From Ctenosaura bakeri (Eukaryota > Chordata > Lepidosauria > Squamata > Iguanidae): DNA of 64,000 nucleotides. The translations under genes were made by a program, and so were the position numbers. A model generated the notes under the pieces. That model was not told the origin of the DNA. It worked only from the letters and a program-made list of their open reading frames with translations, and did not search any database. Positions 30,401 through 40,679 of the stretch are shown one piece after another. How positions within the stretch are numbered: the first letter of the stretch is position 1; each line of letters opens with the position of its first letter. Where the stretch lies: assembly GCA_948474755.1 (NCBI GenBank), contig CAOLHI010001842.1, positions 248,001 to 312,000 of the forward strand. The letters are read 5' to 3'.

Positions 30401-31749
30401 AGAAGACAGTACCCGGAAAGATCCTGGAGCAGATCGTTAAGCAGTCAGTTTCTAATCACTTAGAAAGCAAGGCGGTCATCACGAGAAGTCAACATGGATT
30501 TCTCAAAAATAAGTCATGCCAGACTAATCTTATCTCTTTTTATGACAGAGTTACTAGCTTGATAGATGAAGGGAATGCTGTGGATGTAGCATATCTTGAT
30601 TTCAGGAAGGCCTTCGACAAAGTTCCCCATGACATTCTTGCAAAGAAGCTGGTAAAATGTGGGCTGGACAGGGCTACCGTTAGTTGGATTTGTAATTGGT
30701 TGACCGACCGAACCCAAAGGGTGATCACGAATGGCTGCTTTTCATCCTGGAGAGAAGTGACTAGTGGGGTGCCACAGGGTTCTGTCCTGGGCCCAGTGCT
30801 GTTTAATATTTTTATCAATGACTTGGATGAAGGAATAGAGGGCATGCTCATCAAATTTGCAGATGACACCAAATTGGGAGGGGTTGCTAATACGTCAGAG
30901 GACAGGATCAAAATTCAAAATGACCTGGATAGATTGGAGAGCTGGGCCAAGGCTAACAAAATGAGATTCAACAGAGAGAAGTGTAAGGTCCTACACTTAG
31001 GTAGAAAAAATGGAATCCACAAATATAGGATGGGGGACACGTGGCTGGATAGCAGTACGTGGGAAAGGGATCTAGGAGTCTTCATAGACCACAAGCTGAA
31101 CATGAGTCAGCAGTGTGATGCGGCAGCCAAGAAAGCCAATGCAATTCTCGGCTGCACCAATAGGAGTATGGTGTCTAGATTGAGGGAGGTACTGGTACCA
31201 CTCTACTCTGCTTTGATTAGACCTCATCTTGAATCCTGTGTCCAGTTCTGGGCACCCCATTTCAAGAAGGATATGGTCAAACTGGAGCGTGTCCAGAGGA
31301 GGGCGACCAAAATGGTGAGAGGCCTGGAAGCCATGAAGCCCTATGAGGATAGACTTAGAGAGCTGGGTCTGTTTAGTCTGCAGAAGAGAAGGTTAAGAGG
31401 GGACATGATAGCCATCTTTAAATGTTTGAAGGGATGCCATGTAGAGGAAGGAGAGGGCTTGTTTTCTGCTGCTCCAGAGACCAGGATAAGGAGCGATGGA
31501 TTCAAGCTGCAGGAAAGGAGATTCCACCTGAACCTCAAAAAGAAATTCCTAACGGTCAAGGCTGTCCGGCAGTGGAATGTGCTGCCTCAGTGGAATGTGG
31601 TGGAGTCTCCTTCCTTGGAGGTTTTTAAGCAGAGGCTGGATGGCCATCTGTCGGGAGTGCTTTGAGGGTGTTCCTGCATGGCAGAAGGGGGTTGGACTGG
31701 ATGGCCCCTGGGGTCTCTTCCAACTCTGAATTTCTATGAATTTCTATGA
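30400..31749 (+). mobile_element. CR1 LINE, longest copy, uninterrupted C-terminal half of ORF2
   Basis: An open frame runs from about 30370 to the stop at 31663..31665. It enters CR1 homology at Pro-Gly-Lys-Ile-Leu-Glu-Gln-Ile (from 30412) and contains reverse-transcriptase motif A (Tyr-Leu-Asp-Phe-Arg-Lys-Ala-Phe-Asp, 30592..30618), motif B (Gly-Val-Pro-Gln-Gly-Ser, 30766..30783), motif C (Phe-Ala-Asp-Asp, 30856..30867) and the CR1 C-terminal region. The endonuclease and ORF1 are missing, so it cannot move by itself. The 3' end is GGGGTCTCTTCCAACTCTG, then GAATTTCTATGAATTTCTATGA in place of the usual GATTCTATG units. It begins directly at the RTE/BovB fragment. Confidence 0.93.
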
Positions 31750-32454
31750 CAGAGCTCATTAGAAAAGGCAGTGATGCTTGGTAAGGCAGAAGGCAGCAGG
31801 AAAAGGACAAGGCTGACCTTCAAGTGGATAGACTCCATCAAGGATCTCTTGGTCACCCTGAATTTCTAAGACCTGAGCAGGACTGTTGATAACTGGGTGA
31901 CCCAAACATCTCTCATTCATAGGACTACTTTAAATCAAAGTTGACTTGTCAGCAAACCACAACAAAAGGAACAAGAAAAGAGGAAGAATGCTGCCATCCC
32001 ACCAGCAGAACAGGCAGGGTCACAGAATGGGTGTTCCCAGAATCGGGGATGTGCAATCCAAGTACTCTCTGGATCTGGAAATCCCTCCAGCAAGAGGCTA
32101 AGCTGGTCCCTTTCCTATTGTCTTTACTTTTTATTGGGAGGGTTCGCTGGAAACTGACCTCTCTTCCCGTAACGGGCATTTTTAACTACTTGAGGAGGCT
32201 GCACATTTTTTTAATAAAAAATTGGTGTGTTTTTTTACCTTGTATTTTAAATTCTTTATCCTATCACACATTTGAGGTTATAATGGTATGCTGTCAATTT
32301 TAAGCAACTCAAGTACTATTCATGGGAAGAAGATTGGATATAAATAGCATAAAGGAGTAAATTATTTCTCCATATTAAATGGTTGGAGGTGGAGGTTTTC
32401 TTAAGTAGAAGTGAGCGAGCTACAGCTGGTGGCTCCAGTATTAGTGGAGTGGTA
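31750..32454. other. Unassigned sequence
   Basis: No gene or named repeat; the plus frame at 31941..32303 is featureless. Confidence 0.3.
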
Positions 32455-32610
32455 AACCATTTCCACACTGGACTCTTATAGTGCTATTATTCCACTTTCG
32501 ACATTCTATGGAATCCTGGGGTTTGCAGTTTGGGCCTTTCAAACCCCAGGATTCCATAGGGTGTCGAAAGTGGAATAATAGCACTATAAGAGTCCAGTGT
32601 GGAAATGGCC
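32455..32610. mobile_element. Palindromic DNA element, short-centre version
   Basis: Arms mirror around GTTTGGGCCTTTCAAAC. Ends AACCATTTCCACACTGGACTC and GAGTCCAGTGTGGAAATGGCC. About 156 bp, with a shorter arm interior than the main group. Confidence 0.92.
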
Positions 32611-33615
32611 CTGATCTGGGTTTTACTTTGAACTCTTAAAGTCACTGTCCTGGGTGCTGAACCCTTTGGAGAGTCCAGCCTTTGGGATGTCACCTTTAAA
32701 GTTCAGACTGAAACAGGAGTGGATTCATCACTCTGCTGGTATGGGCACCACCATCATCCACTGATGCATTTGGAGAAACCTGCCAATTATTCAGCTTGGG
32801 ACTCATACCAAGTTTAATACAACATCTAATGCGATATGTATGCAACTCTTGCACTGATCTCCAGATGTGGCAGTTTGGCAAATGAGAATTCAACTGTCAA
32901 TTCATCATCATTATTGCCACAATATATGACAGCCTGACTTTTGTCCCAGCATCTTCGCATGAGAATCCAAAGTGTTAGTGAGTTCTTTACTTCTGTTATA
33001 TAGAAATCTCGCACTGGTTTATAACCATCCACTAGAATGCTATAAGTTATTGATTTGTTCATTATTGGTTGTTTGAATTATGTGTGTGTGTTGGTATAAC
33101 CTGTTTGGAAATCCATATGGTCTGCAATATAAATTATATATTGCATATTTGTATAACAGGTTATTGAGCTACATGTAGATTATTTCCATAATTAATTCAG
33201 AAGTGCTTATCGAGTTTTGCAGTTTAAAAATAACAGTCCCAGGCTTTGCATACAATTTAAAAATTTGTGTTAATTAATATTTCTAGTAATCATATTTTAT
33301 TAGATTTTGCATTAATAGTGTCATTATTATTTCTCTATATTGCACAACTATCTGTTTATTGAACTGTTTAACACATTAAGATGCTATGGGACTTTGTGGC
33401 TTTTTGACTTGTATCAAGTTTGCCCTGGTTTATTCCAATGTCTCTGAATTGGGTTAGCTTGATCTTTCAACAGAGTTGAACAATATAAATCTCTGCCTAA
33501 GGAGTTACACATTAATTGTGTTAGGCAACCTTTGTGTTGAATGGCAAATCTACTGTAGCTAAAGCCGGTATGAAAATGAATATGGAAGTGTGTTTGTGTA
33601 ATCTCTCAGTCACGT
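32611..33615. other. Unassigned AT-rich sequence
   Basis: No coding frame or repeat recognised in about 1 kb; one of the few long stretches here that looks like single-copy intron. Confidence 0.4.
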
Positions 33616-33680
33616 TGTTGGTTGTTGTATACTTTCAAATTGCTTTCAACTTAGAGCAACCCTAAGGTATGCTGATCATG
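33616..33680 (-). mobile_element. CORE-type SINE tail, interrupted by L1
   Basis: GTTGTTGGTTGTTGTATAC, TTGCTTTCAACTTAGAGCAACCCTAAGG is the antisense SINE 3' part; it ends at the L1 target site (33677..33695). Confidence 0.65.
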
Positions 33681-33694
33681 AGGTTTTCTCCTTT

Positions 33695-33695
<1 letters not shown>

Positions 33696-33725
<30 letters not shown>

Positions 33726-34248
33726 ATTGATTTGTAATTAATTAAAAATTAATTTAATTTTAATTAGTCTCAAAAATAACCCCCGCACACACACACTTCC
33801 AGGCTTGAATCTTCCAGTTGCAATTGCTTATTTCCATTACATACAAACATAATTTCCATTTTAAAGAGAAGAGAACGATCACATTATTTCTTCTTTGATT
33901 TCTTATACATTTATATCCCTTCCCCAATCCAATGCTCCTTTCCATTCTTTTTCAAAATTCTGGATAGATTTATTCTTCAAAGAAAATGCTAATTTTTGCA
34001 TCTCTATCATATCCAGAACTTTTAACTTCCACTCCTCAATATCAATATATTTCTTTTCTTTCCAGTGTTGCGCATATGTCAACCTTGCCACAGTTATTAA
34101 ATATAATAATATCTTCTGATGACTTCTTATTTCCCCTCTGTTGCCCTAGCATATTTAACAGATAAAGTTCCGGTTTCATTTCAAACTTCAACTTACAAAT
34201 TCTTTGGATTTCATCATATACCGCCTTCCAAAAAATTTTTCTGTCTTA
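33696..34248 (-). mobile_element. L1 LINE 3' end with 19-bp target duplication
   Basis: Target copies CATGAGGTTTTCTCCTTTA at 33677..33695 and 34249..34267. (TTTA)n tail at the left; the minus frame (33903..34091) gives the ORF2 C-terminus Ala-Arg-Leu-Thr-Tyr-Ala-Gln-His-Trp-Lys-Glu-Lys-Lys. Closely related to 34814 and 5675. Confidence 0.92.
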
Positions 34249-34337
34249 CATGAGGTTTTCTCCTTTAAACGGTTTTATTTCATTTATATATCCAAAATGA
34301 AAGCCAGCATGGTGTAGCGATGTGAGTGTTAAACTAG

Positions 34338-34518
34338 GGCCATTTCCGCATTCGCCTGTTATAGCGCTATGATTCCACTTGCAACATCCTCTGGAATCCT
34401 GGGGTTTGCAGTTTCGGGAGGGGCCAGCTGGCCCCTCCCGAAACTGCAAACCCCAGGATTCCAGAGGAGGTTGAAAGTGGAATCATCGCGCTATAACAGG
34501 CCAGTGCGGAAATGACCA
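34338..34518. mobile_element. Palindromic DNA element, near-perfect
   Basis: Arms mirror around GGGGCCAGCTGGCCCC, ends GGCCATTTCCGC and GCGGAAATGACC; TAG at 34335..34337 and 34519..34521 as likely target copies. Confidence 0.9.
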
Positions 34519-34679
34519 TAGTGCTGTTATTCCACTTCCAACCTCCTGTAGAATTCTGGAGTTTCTGAGCTCTCTGGCTGAGAATCCTAAATGCCCCTCT
34601 CTAGACTCCAAAACCCCAGGATTTCATAGGAGGTTGAAAGTGGAATAATAGCACTATAACAGTGTAGTGCAGAAATGGC
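34519..34679. mobile_element. Older palindromic element, left tip missing
   Basis: Arms with CTGTAGAATTCTGGAG / CCCCAGGATTTCATAGG and the central GAGCTCTCTGGCTGAGAATC typical of the older version; right end GTGCAGAAATGGCC. Confidence 0.75.
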
Positions 34680-34813
34680 CTAAATCTTGCCAAGAAAACC
34701 CTGGGACAGTGTTGCCATAAGCCAAAGTCAGCTTGGAGGCACATACAGTTTGTAGTGTGAGGACCTGTCGTTTGGAGTTTGCAGCCTGGTTTGCAGTTTG
34801 AAGCCTAGTAGTT

Positions 34814-35396
34814 AATTTTTATTTATTTTTTTGTTTAATTTTTATTGAAAGTTTATCTCGAAAATAAAGCCCCTACACACACTTCCATGCTTAAATCTTC
34901 CAGTTGAAATTGCTTATTTCCATTCCATTACAAGCATAATTTCCATCTTACAGAGAGAAGAACAGCTACATTATTTCTTTGATTTCTTATATCGTTACCC
35001 AAACCAATACTCTTTTCCATTCTTTCTCAAAGTTCTGGATAGATTTATTCTTCAAAGAAAATGCTAATTTTTCCATCTCTATCATGTCCAGGACTTTTAA
35101 CTTCCATTCTTCTTCTATATCAATATGCTTCTTTTCTTTCCAGTGTTGCGCATATGTCAACCTTGCCGCAGTTATTAAATATAATAATATCTTCTGATAA
35201 TTTCTTATTTCCCTTTATTGCCCTGGTATATTTAACAAATATACCTCCGGTTTCATTTCAAAATTCAGCTTATGAATTCTTTGGATTTCATCATGTACCC
35301 CCTTCCAAAAATTTTTTGCTATCTTACATGTCCACCACATATGGAAAAAAGACCGTCTTTTCATCACACTTCCATCAATTTGAATTCCCATTTTTC
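34814..35396 (-). mobile_element. L1 LINE 3' end with 11-bp target duplication
   Basis: Target copies GCCTAGTAGTT at 34803..34813 and 35397..35407. The minus strand carries the same ORF2 C-terminus and 3' UTR as 33696, extended further 5' to the Met-Trp-Trp-Thr-Cys-Lys-Ile (CCACATATG) region near 35330. Confidence 0.9.
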
Positions 35397-35454
35397 GCCT
35401 AGTAGTTTATAGTGGTATTTCTGACCTGAGGCCTGGCAGTTTGGAGAGTGTAAG

Positions 35455-35645
35455 GAGCTGGCATGGCGCAGTGGTCTGAAAGTTGGACTAGGATTCCAGG
35501 ACACCAAGTTTTGGCTCCCTGGGGCCTTGGCCATGGAAACTCACTGGGTCATCTTGGGCAGGTTATATTCTCTCAGCCCCGGAGGAAGGCAATGTCTTAT
35601 CTCCTGTGAGTAAACCTTGCCCCTAAACCCCATAATAGGGCCACC
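35455..35645 (+). mobile_element. CORE-type tRNA SINE
   Basis: Head GAGCTGGCATGGCGCAGTGG, CORE AAACTCACTGGGTCATCTTGGGCAGG, ending CCATAATAGGGCCACC without the tail; the next SINE begins here in the opposite orientation. Confidence 0.85.
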
Positions 35646-35647
35646 TT

Positions 35648-35832
35648 GTTGTTCTTGTGTGCCTTCAAGTTGTTTTTGACTTACGGTGACCCTATCGTGG
35701 GTTTTCTGGGGGTCTGAGAGTGTGTGACACACCCAAGGGCGCCCAGTGGGTTTCCGTGGCTGAGCAGGGAATTCAAACCTGGTCTCAAGATCGTAATCCA
35801 ACACTCAAGCCGCTACGTGGTGCTGGCTCTGC
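35648..35832 (-). mobile_element. CORE-type tRNA SINE, tail-to-tail with the previous one
   Basis: TTGTTGTTCTTGTGTGCCTTCAAGTTG, then GGTGACCCTATCG, CACACCCAAGGGCGCCCAGTGGGTTTCCGTGG, ending GCTACGTGGTGCTGGCTCT. Confidence 0.85.
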
Positions 35833-36042
35833 CTTCCACCTTCCCAAGCATTATTGGTTTTTCTAGTGAGGGATGTGTTTTTATGATATGTCCGAAGTAT
35901 GACAGCCTCAGTTTAGCCATTTTTGCTTCTGGGCAGAGTTCAGGCTGTCTCATCAGAGGGTTTTCAAGGTAAAAGGCTTCGGGTGTGATTTACCAATGCC
36001 TTGGTCTATGCAGTACTGCTCCTGTTAGTGTTAGCTGTGGTT

Positions 36043-36174
36043 GCTGGTGTTGTGTGCCTTCAAGTTGTTTCCGACTACAGTAGCCCCAAGGTGACCCTAT
36101 CATAGGGTTTTCTTGGCAAGATTTGTTCCAAGGGAAGCCTTTGCCTTCCTCTGAGGCTGAGAGAGTGTGACTTA
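36043..36174 (-). mobile_element. CORE-type SINE, first half (split by CR1)
   Basis: GTTGTGTGCCTTCAAGTTG to CTGAGGCTGAGAGAGTGTGACTT; the continuation (CTTGCCCAAGGTCACCTGG ... CAACGGCTCTCT) lies at 36766..36870 beyond the CR1 copy. Confidence 0.85.
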
Positions 36175-36765
36175 GAATCATAGAATCGTAGAGTTGGAAG
36201 AGACCCCAGGGGCCATCGAGTCCAACCCCTTGCTATCAGGAACACCCACCCAAAGCATTCCCACATGCCCAAAGCCTCTGCTTAAAAACCTCCAAAGAAG
36301 GAGACTCCACCATACTCCATGAAGGCAGCAGAATTCTAGCTGTGGACAGCTCTGACCGTCAGGAAGTTCTTCCCGAGGTTCAAGTGGAATCTCCTTTCCT
36401 GCAGCTTGAATCCATTGCTCCTTGTTCTGGTCTCTGGAGCTGAGAGAACAAGCCTGCTCCCTCCTCCACATCCCCTTAAAGATATTTAAACATGGCTATC
36501 CTATCCCCTCTTAATTTTCCCTCTTCTGAAAACTAAACATCCCCAGCTCCCTAAGCCTCCTAAATAGGGCTTCATGGCTTCCAGGCCCTTCACCATTTTG
36601 GTCGCCCTCCTCTGGACACTTTTCCAGGTTGTCAACATCCTTCTTGAATTGAGGTACCCAAACTGGACACAGGATTCCAAATGAGGTCTAACCAATGCAG
36701 AATAGAGTGGTACCATTACCTCCCACGTTCTAGACACCATCTCCTTTTGGGATGCAACCAAAAAC
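36175..36765 (-). mobile_element. CR1 LINE 3' end inserted in a SINE
   Basis: Starts GAATCATAGAATCGTAGAG, covers the antisense ORF2 C-terminus to the Ser-Arg-Thr-Trp-Glu region near 36730 and ends CTTTTGGGATGCAACCA. SINE sequence on both sides is in register. Confidence 0.9.
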
Positions 36766-36870
36766 TTGCCCAAGGTCACCTGGTGGGTTTCCGTGGTGAA
36801 GCGGGATTGAAATCTTGGTCTCCAAAGTCAAAGTCTAATGTTCATGCAAGTATACCACAACGGCTCTCTA
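36766..36870 (-). mobile_element. CORE-type SINE, second half
   Basis: Continuation of 36043..36174: CCCAAGGTCACCTGGTGGGTTTCC, GGGATTGAAATCTTGGTCTCC, ACCACAACGGCTCTC. Confidence 0.8.
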
Positions 36871-36872
36871 GC

Positions 36873-37070
36873 TATGGTGCCTTTGCCTTCAAATCGTTTC
36901 CGACTTATGGTGACTCTAAGGTGAACCTATCACAGGGTTTTCTGGGGCTGAGAGTGTGTGACGTGCCGAAAGTGATCCAGCGGGTTTCCCATGGCTGAGC
37001 AGGAAATCAAACTCTGGTCTCCAAGGATCATAGCCCAGCACTCAAACCACTACGTAACACTGGTTCTAGG
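36873..37070 (-). mobile_element. CORE-type tRNA SINE
   Basis: TGCCTTCAAATCGTTTCCGACTTATGGTGACTC, CACAGGGTTTTCTGGGG, GAAATCAAACTCTGGTCTCC, CACTACGTAACACTGGTTCT. About 40 bp of the interior is missing relative to longer copies. Confidence 0.85.
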
Positions 37071-37089
37071 GCTCAAATACTCTAATAAA

Positions 37090-37280
37090 GGCAACAAATA
37101 AAGGCAAACATCTGATCTTGAGAGCTAAGCAAGGTCAGCCCTGGTTAGTACTTGGGTGGGAGACAGGCAATGAATACCAGATGCTGTAGGCTTTATTTCA
37201 GAGGAAGGAACTGACAAAACCACCTCTGAGTCCTCCTCATCTATGGAATTAATGGGATCACCTTGGAGGCACATACCCAC
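37090..37280 (+). mobile_element. 5S rRNA-derived SINE
   Basis: CATCTGATCTTGAGAGCTAAGCAAGGTCAG, CCTGGTTAGTACTTGGGTGGGAGAC, AATACCAGATGCTGTAGGCTTTATTTCA follow 5S rRNA box order (A-box and internal control region), then a SINE body (GAGGAAGGAACTGACAAAACCACCTCTGAG) and the tail CACCTTGGAGGCACATAC. Not a functional 5S gene: substitutions and no terminator T-run. Confidence 0.88.
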
Positions 37281-37970
37281 ACGGTGCGCCTACTGTTGCT
37301 CTAAAAATGCTCAGCCTCCCACTGCTGCTACTGCTGCCGAGTAGCTCTTTGGGACATTTCATCTGGCGCCTTGGCACGAGGCTGCCTGACACAGGAGACC
37401 CTACCCGGCATGATCAAAATGGCCTCTTATTTCACAAGAGCATGGAGTCCCACCACCACAGAAAGGTAGCATCAAGGTGGGAGATGGGGAGATGTTCCCC
37501 ACCTCCCCACCTCCTCAGCCACAAGAGGCAGCTTCCCTTCTCTTACCTGCATTCCTTCCAGCTGAACCGTTGTGAAGGAATCTGACCGCGTCCCGTGCGT
37601 GCAGAATATCAGGCAAGGGCAGACCTGGGGCGGAGGAAGCAATCCGAATATTAAAGAGCCCAGCAGCATCTTAAGAGCACGTTCCTTCTTAGAAACAGCT
37701 CTCCCTCCAGTAATTCCCACCTCTGTGGTTTTTATTTAATGTGGCCATTTGCATGGAGATGGGATCTGTACAGTGTTCTCAATTAAATCCCTGCTGTGAG
37801 GATCAAGCAGTTTTTCCATGCAGGTACCATGGGGAAACTATGCAGTGTGCAAATATTCACCTGCAAATTGTTCTGGGGAGACAGGAATGGTTGTTGGGAA
37901 AAGCTCCCTTGCCAATCTTTTCTACCGTTTTTGTTTCCAGTTCTGGTTCCTCCTCCTTTGATGCATGGTG
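37281..37970. other. Unassigned, moderately GC-rich sequence
   Basis: No named repeat seen and no frame with a recognised domain; candidate single-copy intron. Contains short CCACCTCC repeats. Confidence 0.35.
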
Positions 37971-38460
37971 GGAACAGTAGGAACACTATAAAGCCAGTTC
38001 AGAGTGAGGCTGGGAGGCATTGCTTTTGCTCTGAATGAGCATTGTAGAATCAGCCGCAGTGTAGACATGCACCTTTTCATAGCTACCACCCCCTTTTAAG
38101 AAATCTACTAAAACTGGAGGTGGTTGCATTTTGCAAGAGATACAGGTGGACATGCAGTGCCAGCATCCACTTAGGGAATAGCACTTATGGTAAAATAAGA
38201 ATCCCACCATGTATAAATTTTGCTGTCTTTAGGGGGATTTGGTCATCTCACCTGTCACCTGCTGGTCTATAGTGACAGCTGGTCGCTTCCATGTCACTGG
38301 GGTGGTGAATCTGTTCTAGACTTTGGTCTGCAGTTTAATGGTGCTATCCAAGGTGATCAACCTTGTCTCCAAAATGAGATAGGAATCGCCTCTCAATTTT
38401 TTGAGCTTTAAAGCTTCTGAACTTTAAAGGGCTGCCCAAAGTGCCAAACCCTCTGTTTGA
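37971..38460. repeat. Dispersed 480-bp repeat (copy 1)
   Basis: Highly similar to 45951..46442: GTAAAGCCAGTTCAGAGTGAGGC, TAGCTACCACCCCCTTTTAAGAAATC, GGAGGTGGTTGCATTTTGCAAG, AAAATAAGAATCCCACC, TTGAGCTTTAAAGCTTCTGAAC. Starts and ends near GCAT. A 6-to-7-bp TGATGCA-like pair flanks it. The ends are not those of a known class. The minus frame is open and similar in both copies, but this follows from overall identity. Confidence 0.75.
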
Positions 38461-38869
38461 CAATTGCATGATGCAGCCTTCTTCTTGGGGTCTTTGAACA
38501 GAAGTTGGACAGCAATCTCTTTGGAATGCGTTGGCTATGTATTCCCGCATGGCAGGTGGTTGGACCAGTTGGCCCTTGAGACCGCTGGTCCAACTCTTAT
38601 GAGTCTGTTTCCCAAATAGAACCATCTAGAGTAGCTCCTTTAAAGTTCAGACTAAAACCTGGAGTGGATTCACAGCCCCATTGACATGGAAGCTGCCAGC
38701 CCCCAATGATGGTCTGATCAACTGGCTGTTAAGCTGCTGAAAAACCAGCTCTTGGAAAAAAACACAATTTAAAATGATTCCTTCTCTCTCAATAGTGATG
38801 GTGAGGTCAATAAAGAGGTTTTGGTCTCCATGATTTTCCCTTCGACTTGAAGTAAATATGCACTAGGAG
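38461..38869. other. Older CR1-like tail and unassigned sequence
   Basis: About 38485..38600 carries GACAGCAATCTCTTTGGAATGCG and GGCAGGTGGTTGGACCAGTTGGCCC, a decayed CR1-like 3' end (+). The rest is unassigned. Confidence 0.45.
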
Positions 38870-39515
38870 GAATAACCGTGCCCTGAGAGGAGTGGCTTAG
38901 GGAGCTGGGTATGTTTGGAGAAGAGAAGAGTAAGAGGTGATATGATAGCCAGGTTTAAATATTTGAAAGGATGCCATACAGAGGATGGGGCAAGCTTTTT
39001 TTCTGCTTTTCCAGAGACTAGGACACAGAGCAATGGATTCAAACTACAGGGAAAGAGGTTCCACCTCAACATTAGGGAGAACTTCTGGATTAATTGCTGT
39101 TAGACAATGGAATACACTATTGCCTAGGAGAATGGAGGAGTCACCTTCTTTGGAGGTTTTTAAAGAGAGGTTGGGTGGCCATCTATCATAGAATCATAGA
39201 AATCTAGAGTTGGAAGAGACCACAGGGGCCATCCAGTTCAACCCTCTGCCATGCAGGAACACCCTCAAAGCAATCCCGACAAATGACCATCCAGCCTCAG
39301 CTTAAAAACCTCCAAGGAAGGAGACACTCCGAGGCAGCGGGGATTCCACTGCCGAACAGCCCTGACTGTCAGGAAGTTCTTCCTAAATATTAAAAATATT
39401 TAAACATGGCTATCCTGTCCCCTCTTAGCCTTCTCTTCCCTTATCTTCAAAGGGAGTATTTTGATGGTGTCTTCCTGCATGGCAGCAGGGGTTGGACTGG
39501 ATGGCCCTTGTGTAC
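38870..39515 (+). mobile_element. Older CR1 (+) interrupted by a younger CR1 (-)
   Basis: Plus-strand older copy 38870..39185 (Lys-Arg-Val-Arg-Gly-Asp-Met-Ile-Ala-Arg-Phe ... Gly-His-Leu-Ser) resumes at about 39450..39515 (TTTTGATGGTG, CATGGCAGCAGGGGTTGGAC). Between them a minus-strand copy (39186..39440, tail ATAGAATCATAG) has a large internal deletion that joins Phe-Leu-Thr to the Phe-Lys-Tyr region. Confidence 0.85.
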
Positions 39516-40245
39516 ACACACACACACTTCAGTCTTTTAAGAATTATAATGGTTGGCATTCTAGACTGCAGTTATGGGTTCATAACCTAAAGTGACAGAT
39601 CTGCAACTATTCGCAGTTCAGTAAAACTACATAGTCACAATTGTAGCCTTATTGTCACGATGGCAAATTCCACACCCCAGCCCATCTTAAAAGCCAGCAG
39701 CCACATTGAGCTAATGGAGGTGTCAGGATGCTTGGCTCCTGTCATAGGTGTGCTAGATGTACTAGTAGATGTAATAGAATAGCTTTGTTAGATCAAACAG
39801 GCCTACGGCTTGGTGAAGCACTATCATATATCCATTGCTAATTGCTATCTGCAACTATGCATCTGCTTGGAACTTTTAAAATATCCCAAGGCACCAAATG
39901 GTTAATTGCTGTATTATTCAATGTCACTTTGTATCCAGGCAGGAGAGGGAAAAAAATCAGAAAAAGGAAGTGAGAAAGAGTGAGAAAGTGTTATGGAAAC
40001 AGGCGATGCAAAGATAAGGATCCATGATATTTACCTGGCTCCCAGGATGATATATAAATAATGGAAGTTCTGGGAAAATGTTTGTGCCGGTGGGGTGCTG
40101 TGACCTTTATGACTTTCACCAATCATTGCTGTGCATGCCTAAATTTCTATGACAAAGTATAAAGCCTGTAACCATCCTGTATGAGGTAGTCTCAGCAACT
40201 GTTAGGAAAGTTGCTGTGTTGTTCGCTTTGCCCCAAATAGAATCA
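39516..40245. other. Dispersed repeat copy 2 (part) and unassigned sequence
   Basis: 39545..39740 resembles 19924..20090. A short (CA)n run lies at 39514..39527. 39930..40240 has no recognised feature. Confidence 0.45.
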
Positions 40246-40638
40246 TAGAATCATGGAAATGTAGAGTTGGAAGAGACCCCAGGGGCTATCCAGTCCAACC
40301 CCCTGCCATGCAGGAACACCCTCAAAGCACTCCCGACAGATGCCCATCCAGCCTCTGCTTAAAAACCTCCAAGGAAGGAGACTCCACTACACTCCATGGA
40401 GGCAGCAGATTCCACTGCCGGACAGCTCTGACCATTAGGAAGTTCTTCCTGAGGTTCAGGTGGAATCTCCTTTCCTGCAGCTTGAATCCATTGCTCCTTG
40501 TCCTGGTCTCTGGAGCAGCAGAAAACAAGCCCACTCCGTCCTCTACATGGCATCCCTTCAAATATTTAAACATGACTATCATGTCCCCTCTTAACCTTCT
40601 CTTCTTCAGGCTAAACGTACCCAGCTCTCTAAGTCTAT
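40242..40638 (-). mobile_element. CR1 LINE 3' end, young copy
   Basis: GAATCATAGAATCATGG tail, terminal block, antisense ORF2 C-terminus (minus frame open 40322..40582). Divergently arranged (5' ends facing) with the plus copy to its right, so the two can pair over about 350 bp. Confidence 0.92.
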
Positions 40639-40679
40639 CCCAAATGCTTTTGTTTCAAACCCTGAGTGATGTTGGTGAG

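Larger units (their letters stand above)
34300..34752 (+). mobile_element. CORE-type SINE split by two palindromic elements
   Basis: Head AAAGCCAGCATGGTGTAGCG to about 34337, tail AAATCTTGCCAAGAAAACCCTGGGACAG ... CAGCTTGGAGGCACATACAG from 34682. The SINE middle is missing, so the insertions were accompanied by a deletion. Confidence 0.7.

Noticed and set aside
37090..37210. A functional 5S rRNA gene
   Set aside because: Several substitutions and indels in conserved 5S positions, a SINE body directly attached and no T-run terminator.
37986..38210. Similar minus-strand frames in the two 480-bp repeats (here and at 45901..46272) as a conserved small protein
   Set aside because: Similarity is equally high outside the frame and the ends of the frames differ, so overall repeat identity explains it.
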